A DNA stretch of 64,000 nt, taken from Liolophura sinensis (Eukaryota > Mollusca > Polyplacophora > Chitonida > Chitonidae). The position numbers and the translations under genes are program-made. Of this stretch, positions 51,701 to 60,700 are shown piece by piece (positions within the stretch are counted from its first letter, which is position 1; each line of letters starts with the position of its first letter). The notes under the pieces were generated by a model that saw only the letters and a list, made by a program, of their open reading frames with translations, had not been told where the DNA came from and did not search any database. The stretch is taken from the NCBI RefSeq assembly GCF_032854445.1, contig NC_088307.1:1986001-2050000 (forward strand). Direction: 5' to 3'.

Positions 51701-54700
51701 CCAGGTTACTAATTGTCTGAAGAAAACTATTAGGTAGTCATTCATCAGTCAATTCAATCAAGAGCTGTCTTTTGCAGGAAAAAAATACCTCAACTTAGTT
51801 TTCAGTAGGGATTTACAAACTGCTGTCATCTTTTTAAGGCAGTGTTGTGTGCTAGCATGAATCGGCTTGTTCACTTTTATCTTTCAATAACAGTATCCAA
51901 ACTATACTATGTGAACTTACGCCAGAAGAGTCTTGACAGGTGGTGCGTGTTGTTTAATGTAATCCAGGGCCAGCTGAACAATACCCCTGTCCAATATCAT
52001 GTCCTTCAGCCTCTGACCATTAGCATTGTGCTGAAATATTTAAAGTCAATGTGAAAGTAACTGTCAAATTAAGGTAACCATCTAAAGAGTAATGTATATA
52101 ATCCAGGGTCAGCTAGACAATACCCTGGTCCAGTATCATGTGCTTCAGTCTCTGACCAGAAACATTGTGCTGTAATGTGAAAATGAAAGCAGCTGTTAGA
52201 CTTAGGTAATCATCTAAAGAGTAACATATGTAATCCAGGGTCTGCTGGATGATACCCTGGTCCAGTATCATGTACTTCAGTCTCTGACTAGAAACACTGT
52301 GCTGTAATGTGAAAGTGAAAGCAACTGTTAGACTTAGGTAATCATCTAAAGAGTAACATATGTAATCCACGGTCAGCTGGACGATACCCTGGTCCAGTAT
52401 CATGTGCTTCAGTCTCTGACTAGAAACACTGTGCTGTAATGTGCAAGTGAAAGCAACTGTTAGACTTAGGTAATCATCTAAACAGTAACATATGTAATCC
52501 AGGGTCAGCTGGACGATACCCTGGTCAGTATCATGTGCTTCAGTCTCTTGACTACAAACACTGTGCTGTAATGTGAAAGTGAAAGCAACTGTTAGACTTA
52601 GGTAATCATCTAAAGAGTGACATATGTAATCCAGGGTCAGCTGGACGATACCCTGGTCCAGTATCATGTACTTCAGTCTCTTGACTACAAACACTGTGCT
52701 GTAATGTGAAAGTGAAAGCAACTGTTAGACTTAGGTAATCATCTAAAGAGTAACATATGTAATCCAGGGTCAGCTGGACGATACCCTGGTCCAGTATCAT
52801 GTGCTTCAGTCTCTTGACTACAAACACTGTGCTGTAATGTGAAAGTGAAAGCAACTGTTAGACTTAGGTAATCATCTAAAGAGTAACATATGTAATCCAG
52901 GGTCAGCTGGACGATACCCTGGTCCAGTATCATGTGCTTCAGTCTCTGACTAGAAACACTGTGCTGTAATGTGAAAGTGAAAGCAACTGTTAGACTTAGG
53001 TAATCATCTAAAGAGTGACATATGTAATCCACGTTCAGCTAGACAATACCCTGGTCCAGTATCATGTGCTTCAGTCTCTTGACTACAAACACTGTGCTGT
53101 AATGTGAAAGTGAAAGCAACTGTTAGACTTAGGTAATCATCTAAAGAGTGACATATGTAATCCAGGGTCAGCTGGACAATACCCTGGTCCAGTATCGTTA
53201 TTCAGCTTCTGATTATTAGCACTGTGGTAAAATGTGAAAGTAAATGTCAGACTGAGGTGCGCTTAATGAATAATGTATCACAACTATATGTAATCCAGGG
53301 TCAGCTGGACGATACCCTGGTCCAGTATCACGTTCTTCAGCCTCTGAGCATTTGCACTGTGGTGAAATGTGAAAGTGAAAGTTGCTCTTAGTTCAGTATC
53401 ACGTTCTTCAGCCTCTGAGCATTAGCACTGTGGTTAAATGTGAAAGTGAAAGTTGCTCTTGGTTCAGTATCACGTTCTTCAGCCTCTGAGCATTAGCACT
53501 GTGGTTAAATGTGAAAGTGAAAGTTGCTCTTGGTTAAGTATCATGTTCTTCAGCCTCTGAGCATTAGCACTGTGGTTAAATGTGAAAGTGAAAGTTGCTC
53601 TTGGTTCAGTATCACATTCTTCAGCCTCTGAGCATTAGCACTGTGGTTAAATGTGAAAGTGTAAGTTACTCTTGGTTCAGTATCACGTTCTTCAGCCCCT
53701 GAGCATTAGCACTGTGGTTAAATGTGAAAGTGTAAGTTGCTCTTGGTTAAGTATCATGTTCTTCAGCCTCTGAGCATTAGCACTGTGCTTAAATGTGAAA
53801 GTGTAAGTTGCTCTTGGTTTAGTATCACATGCTTCAGCCTCTGAGCATTAGCACTGTGGTTAAATGTGAAAGTGAAAGTTGCTCTTGGTTCAGTATCATG
53901 TTCTTCAGCCTCTGACCATTAACACTGTGCTGAAATGTAAAAGTGAAGGGGGCGGGGGGCCTCCGTGGCTCAGTTGGTTAGCGCGCTAGTGCAGTGTAAT
54001 GACCCAGGAGTCTCTCACCAATGCGGTCGCTGTGAGTTCAAGTCCAGCTCATGCTGGCTTCCTATCCGGCTGTATGTGGGAAGATCTGTCAGCAGACTGC
54101 GGATGGTCGTGGGTTACCCACAATAATGCAGGCCGCCGTCATATAAGTGAAATATTCTTGAGTAGGCGTAAAACACCAATCAAATAAATGAAAGTGAAGG
54201 GACTGTCAGACTGAGAAAGGTAACAGTCAACTGATTATAGTAGTGAGACATAATGATGCTTCTTCACTGACCTTCACCATATCAGCTGTGAATGAAGCTT
54301 ACCTCAATGCCACTGGCTATCACACAGAAACAGTCCAGGTGAACCTGTTCATCTTGGCTGTGCTCCAGGTCAAATCTGAGGGCAATTCAAAAAACAGTTA
54401 GTTAGTTTATAACAACAGCACTCAGCCTTGTGTTTAACCCTAATATTCTGCATTCACTGGTGCTTTGCGCCATACTCACATGTTTCACTTCTACGATGGT
54501 GGCAATGTGTATGATAGGGAGAGCAGAGCAAAAAATGAAGGGGGGGGGGAAACTGGCATATTTACCAAGCAAAGCATTCTTTTTACAGCTAGTAGATTTT
54601 GACATAATATAGGAGGAGGGCTACTCCTAAAATATCAGATGAAAACAGCTCGAGATCGGTTTTGAAACACTTTAGACATGAAAAAATTGACTTAAGTTAT

Positions 54701-57700
54701 CAATGACTAACATTCCCCAAGTGGCATTCCACCTATTTCAGTTGCCGCTGAACTCAATTAGACAGTAAACTAGTACATGTATAAGACTTTAATTGATTGC
54801 TTTTTCTTGTTTCATGGCCAGTCTTATTTCAGTTACACATGCAGTATGGAATCAAGCACATGACTTCACGAGATTGACCTTTCACACAAGTTACCAAGCA
54901 CATCTCCTAATTTTAATGGCACAGCCAGGCAGAGAAAAGCTGTAGGGAGTACAGCTCCTAATTTTAATGGCACAGCCGGGCAGAGAAGAGCTGCAGGGAG
55001 TACAGCTCCTAATTTTAATGGCACAGCCGGGCAGAGAAAAGCTGTAGGGAGTACAGCTCCTAATTTTAATGGCACAGCCGGGCAGAGAAGAGCTGCAGGG
55101 AGTACAGCTCCTAATTTTAATGGCACAGCCAGGCAGAGAAAAGCTGTAGGGAGTACAGCTCCTAATTTTAATGGCACAGCCGGGCAGAGAAGAGCTGCAG
55201 GGAGATCAGCTCCTAATTTTAATGGCACAGCCAGGCAGAGAAAAGCTGTAGGGAGTACAGCTCCTAATTTTAATGGCACAGCCAGGCAGAGAAAAGCTGT
55301 AGGGAGTACAGCTCCTAATTTTATTGGCACAGCCGGGCAGAGAAGAGCTGCAGGGAGTACAGCTCCTAATTTTAATGGCACAGCTAAGCAGAGAAGAGCT
55401 GCAGGGGGTACAGCTACTAATTATAATGGCACAGCCAGGCAGAGAAAAGCTGTAGGGAGTACAGCTCCTAATTTTAATGGCACAGCTAGGCAGAGAAGAG
55501 CTGCAGGGGGTACAGCTCCTAATTGTAATGGCACAGCCAGGCAGAGAAAAGCTGTAGGGAGATCAGCTCCTAATTTTATTGGCACAGCCGGGCAGAGAAG
55601 AGCTGCAGGGAGTACAGCTCCTAATTTTAATGGCACAGCTAGGCAGAGAAGAGCTGCAGGGGGTACAGCTCCTAATTGTAATGGCACAGCTAGGCAGAGA
55701 AGAGCTGTAGGGAGTACAGCTCCTAATTGTAATGGCACAGCCAGGCAGAGAAAAGCTGTAGGGAGATCAGCTCCTAATTTTATTGGCACAGCCGGGCAGA
55801 GAAGAGCTGCAGGGAGTACAGCTCCTAATTTTAATGGCACAGCTAGGCAGAGAAGAGCTGCAGGGGGTACAGCTCCTAATTTTAATGGCACAGCCAGGCA
55901 GAGAAGAGCTGCAGGGAGATCAGCTCCTAATTGTAATGGCACAGCCAGGCAGAGAAGAGCTGCAGGGAGTACAGCTCCTAATTTTAATGGCACAGCCGGG
56001 AAGAGAAGAGCTGCAGGGGGGTACAGCTCCTAATTTTAATGGCACAGCTAGGCAGAGAAGAGCTGCAGGGAGATCAGCTCCTAATTTTAATGGCACAGCC
56101 GGGCAGAGAAGAGCTGCAGGGAGTACAGCTCCTAATTTTAATGGCACAGCCAGGCAGAGAAAAGCTGTAGGGAGTACAGCTCCTAATTGTAATGGCACAG
56201 CTAGGCAGAGAAGAGCTGCAGGAGGTACAGCTCCTAATTTTAATGGCACAGCCGGGCAGAGAAGAGCTGCAGGGAGTACAGCTCCTAATTTTAATGGCAC
56301 AGCTAGGCAGAGAAGAGCTGCAGGGGGTACAGCTCCTAATTGTAATGGCACAGCCAGGCGGAGAAAAGCTGTAGGGAGTACAGCTCCTAATTTTATTGGC
56401 ACAGCCGGGCAGAGAAGAGCTGCAGGGAGTACAGCTCCTAATTTTAATGGCACAGCCAGGCAGACAAGAGCTGCAGGGGGTACAGCTCCTAACTGTAATG
56501 GCACAGCCAGGCAGAGAAAAGCTGTAGGGAGTACAGCTCCTAATTTTAATGGCACAGCCGGGCAGAGAAGAGCTGCAGGGAGTACAGCTCCTAATTGTAA
56601 TGGCACAGCCAGGCAGAGAAAAGCTGTAGGGAGATCAGCTCCTAATTTTAATGGCACAGCCGGGCAGAGAAGAGCTGCAGGGAGTACAGCTCCTAATTTT
56701 AATGGCACAGCCAGGCAGAGAAAAGCTGTAGGGAGTACAGCTCCTAATTTTAATGGCACAGCCGGGCAGAGAAGAGCTGCAGGGAGATCAGCTCCTAATT
56801 TTAATGGCACAGCCAGGCAGAGAAAAGCTGTAGGGAGTACAGCTCCTAATTTTAATGGCACAGCCGGGCAGAGAAGAGCTGCAGGGAGATCAGCTCCTAA
56901 TTTTAATGGCACAGCCAGGCAGAGAAAAGCTGTAGGGAGTACAGCTCCTAATTTTAATGGCACAGCCAGGCAGAGAAGAGCTGCAGAGAGTACAGTTATC
57001 AGAAAAGCATTCTCACTTGTTAAAGTCCAGGTAAGGTTTGAAGTGATTGACAAGTGTGGACATCATCTCCTCCTCCCCAAAGGCGATAAAGGGTATCAGC
57101 CTCATGAGGGCCTGTAGAACAGTTGCGTTTCCACGCACAAACGGGCTGTTTATTCGCTCCAGTAACATCATCAACTGATCCTTGTCTCCAAAGTGACGTG
57201 AGAACTCCTGAAAAGCACACAGAGTTTTGTAATCAGCCATTTGTCCAGGACCAGTGATGTCTAATAAACTGCTGCTAACATCACTGCAGCTTTTTATCCA
57301 AGTCTGCTTAAAGCGATACAGAACTGATTCTGATTGGCTGGTGTGAGAGATAGGCAAGTCCAGGCTATGCATTGATTCAGCTGAATTTTAGGTATGGTGT
57401 TAAAGTGTGACCAAGGCAACAAGATTTAACCCAGGAAATCCTATTATCCACTGTCAGCCAATCAGTGTTGAGTCAGTATCCCTTTAAGCCATGGAATCAC
57501 AGGCCATATATTTACTTGATTTATTTGATAGGTGTTTTATGCAGTCCTCAAGAATATGTCACTTATATGACGGCGGTCAGTATTATGGAAATCCACAACC
57601 ATCTGCAGGTCGCTGGAAGGCCTTCCCGTGTACTGCCCAAGAGTAAGCCAGCATGAGCCAGACTTGAAATCACAGCACAGAGGGCATATACGTTAGTACT

Positions 57701-60700
57701 ATTTTAACATGTACATGAACAGTTTAAATACCCTGAGGTAAATTGACAAGAAGACTGGCTATGTGTGGCCATTTGCTGTGGCTTTATTCTTCATGCCGTA
57801 GACTGTTATATTTTACACAGTAATTCAGATTATTGCCACTCAATGTGAAGGAAAACAAGAGACAAATATCAGCAAGTTGTCACTCCAAAAAAGATTGTCG
57901 TCACTTGGCCAGTGAGAATTTGACCAAGCAAAACGTTAGTAAATATCACATTCAGATCTTTCTTTGTACTCTGCTGAAGCACATTTGATCTCCACATGAA
58001 TTATGATGCAGCCCGTACATTTCAGGTCCAAGCTGTTCAAGTATTGAAATTGACACCAATTTTATTTTGTGTTTCACCGGCCAGCTTACGGTAAAATGTC
58101 CGAAAATGGAATGAAAATGACATTGAAAATCCACCACTGTATTGTGTTTGATCTTGATATTTTTCATGGCTTCTCCCGTTTTGCAAGACTTTTCACTTTA
58201 GTAAGTACATGTATGTCTTCAACAGGAAAAACTGCTGACACAGTTCACGTTTCCAACAAAATAGATGGTTTTCCACATTATTTTTATATAACCTGTCATC
58301 ATTGAAAAAATGATACATTCTGTCTGTAATACAAAAAACTGGTGTGGCCTTACACAGGAAACGACACTGTTTTTGAGCAAGGTACAAGTCGGTGTTACCT
58401 TGTACTGGTCAGGGTTCTGACTACTGGCTTCCAGCAGAATGACCTCCATAATTTGTAGTATCTGCTCAGTGATTGTCTGCCCCTGAGTGCCGGGGGCACC
58501 ACTGCCTTCCTGTTCAGCCAGCAGAGCCTAGGAAAAAAACAGTCATGTATATATCAAAAAAAAGAACCAAGAAATGAGGAGTAACAAATTCCTTTTTTGT
58601 CTGTAAGAAATTTTTATTTAAAACTGAGAAACAACAAGCTACATTTGTACATATACTTCAATCAGATTACAATTGATATCCTAGAAGGACAAAATTTTCT
58701 TATAGGTTGTATTCATTCTTCAGATGAGACCTTGAAACAGGACAACTACTTCTGACCCTTCTTTCTTTAACAATAAGATAAAACATTATTTTCACCATCA
58801 TTTGTTATGGAGCTATTGTAAATAAATATTGGTTCCATGCCAATGTAAATCCAAAAGTCACCAAGACAGGTACTTACGATGTTTAAAGCTCGTAGCATAA
58901 TGGCCACTGTATTTAGATTTGGTTTTATCAGCTCCTGGCGATTGACCTTGACATTTACGGCATAGCTGAATAACTTCAGAAGGACTGTCATTAGCTGTTT
59001 ACCCAACACCAGGTCATGGACAGCATAGAGTCTGAGAACAAAAGCAGTAGTAATGCATAACACTGTCAAAATGACAGCAAACAACCAAACCATATTATTT
59101 ATCTGATTGATGTTTTACGCTGTATTCAAGAATATTTCTCTTATATGATGGTGGCCTGCATTAAGGCGGGAGGAAACCGAGCAGGGCCCGGTGAAAACCC
59201 ATGACCATCAGCAGGTTGCTGGCAAGGGGCATCAAGGGTGCATGACCTAGGTGCATAGACATCATCATACAATTCAGGGTATACCGACATTCAGGCACTC
59301 ATGCTCACCCACATCTGACCTATCTTCCCATTCTAAGCCACATATGAGAAAGCATCAAGTTTGTTAATCTTCATGTAAAAAAAAATTTTCTCAGTTGACC
59401 AGGCCATTCAGATTGCAGGGTGGAGGAATTCACGAATTCCCTGTCTCTGTTGAGACCTACTGAATGAATGAATGAATGAATGAATTTATTTATTTATTTG
59501 ATTGGTGTTTTACGCCGTACTCAAGAATATTTCACTTATACGACGGCGGCCAGCATTACGGTGGGAGGAAACCGCGCAGAGCCGTGGGAAAACCCAAGAC
59601 CTTCTGCAGTGTTGCTGCCAGACCTTCTCACGTACGGCTGGAGAGGAAGCCAGCATGAGCGGGACTTGAACTCACAGTGACCACATTGGTGAGGGGCTCC
59701 TGGGTCAATTACGCTGCACTAGCACGCTAACCAAGCCACGGATGCCCAAAATGAACGAATGAATGAATGAATGAATAAATAAATGCCTGGGGGCTTAATG
59801 TCACACTTAAATGTTTTTCACTCGTGTGACGATGATGAGTCATTGGGTGTGTGTACATATACTGTGTCTTCTTGTGGCAGGGTGAGTTGCCACCACTGAA
59901 GCATCATGTAGAAGACACCAGACAAGACTCCCCACCTAGTCACATTATAGGGACACTTGGCCAACCAGTCCTATTTCCTGCTCTAGCGTCTCAGTGCAGT
60001 GCGCCAAGCGAGGCGGAAACAAGTACCAAACTTTCAAGTCTTTGGTATGACCCAAACCTGGTTTGATCCCGGGTCTCCCGACTTCAAGGCAGACCCTCTT
60101 ACCAATAGGCCACCAAACAGGTGATATCTGTACCTTGTGCACTGACCCACTCCCCATTTTTGGCTCACAACATTCTATGCATATTTCATCATATCACAAT
60201 TGTATTAAATAAACAATACATGGAAACCTATCTTCAACTGTACACTTTAAGTTCTTACTTGACAGCTATGCTGACAACCAGACAGACAGAGAGACTCAGC
60301 TCTGTAACATGACCTGAAGGTCACCAAACTCACTGAGCACAGCAGCCCCACAACCAGACAGACAGACTCACCTCTGTAACATGACCTGAAGGCCACCACA
60401 CTCACTGAGCACAGCAGCCCCACAGCCAAACATACAGGGCCTTCAGGTCATGTTACAGAGGTGAGTCTGTGTGTCTGGCTGTGAGTCTGAAGGCCACCAC
60501 TCGCTGAGCACAGCAGCCACACAACCAGACACACAGACTCACCTCTGTAACATGACCTGAAGGCCACCACACTCACTGAGCACAGCAGCCACACAACCAG
60601 ACACACAGACTCACCTCTGTAACATGACCTGAAGGCCACCACTCACTTAGCACAGCAGCCCCACAGCCAGACAGACTGACTCACCTCTGTAACATGACCT

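Noticed and set aside
55783-57117. Long ORFs of 444 (plus) and 377 (minus) codons
   Set aside because: They lie in a 51-bp tandem array whose unit is divisible by three and are open on both strands. They overlap a UBR4 exon and show no start context.
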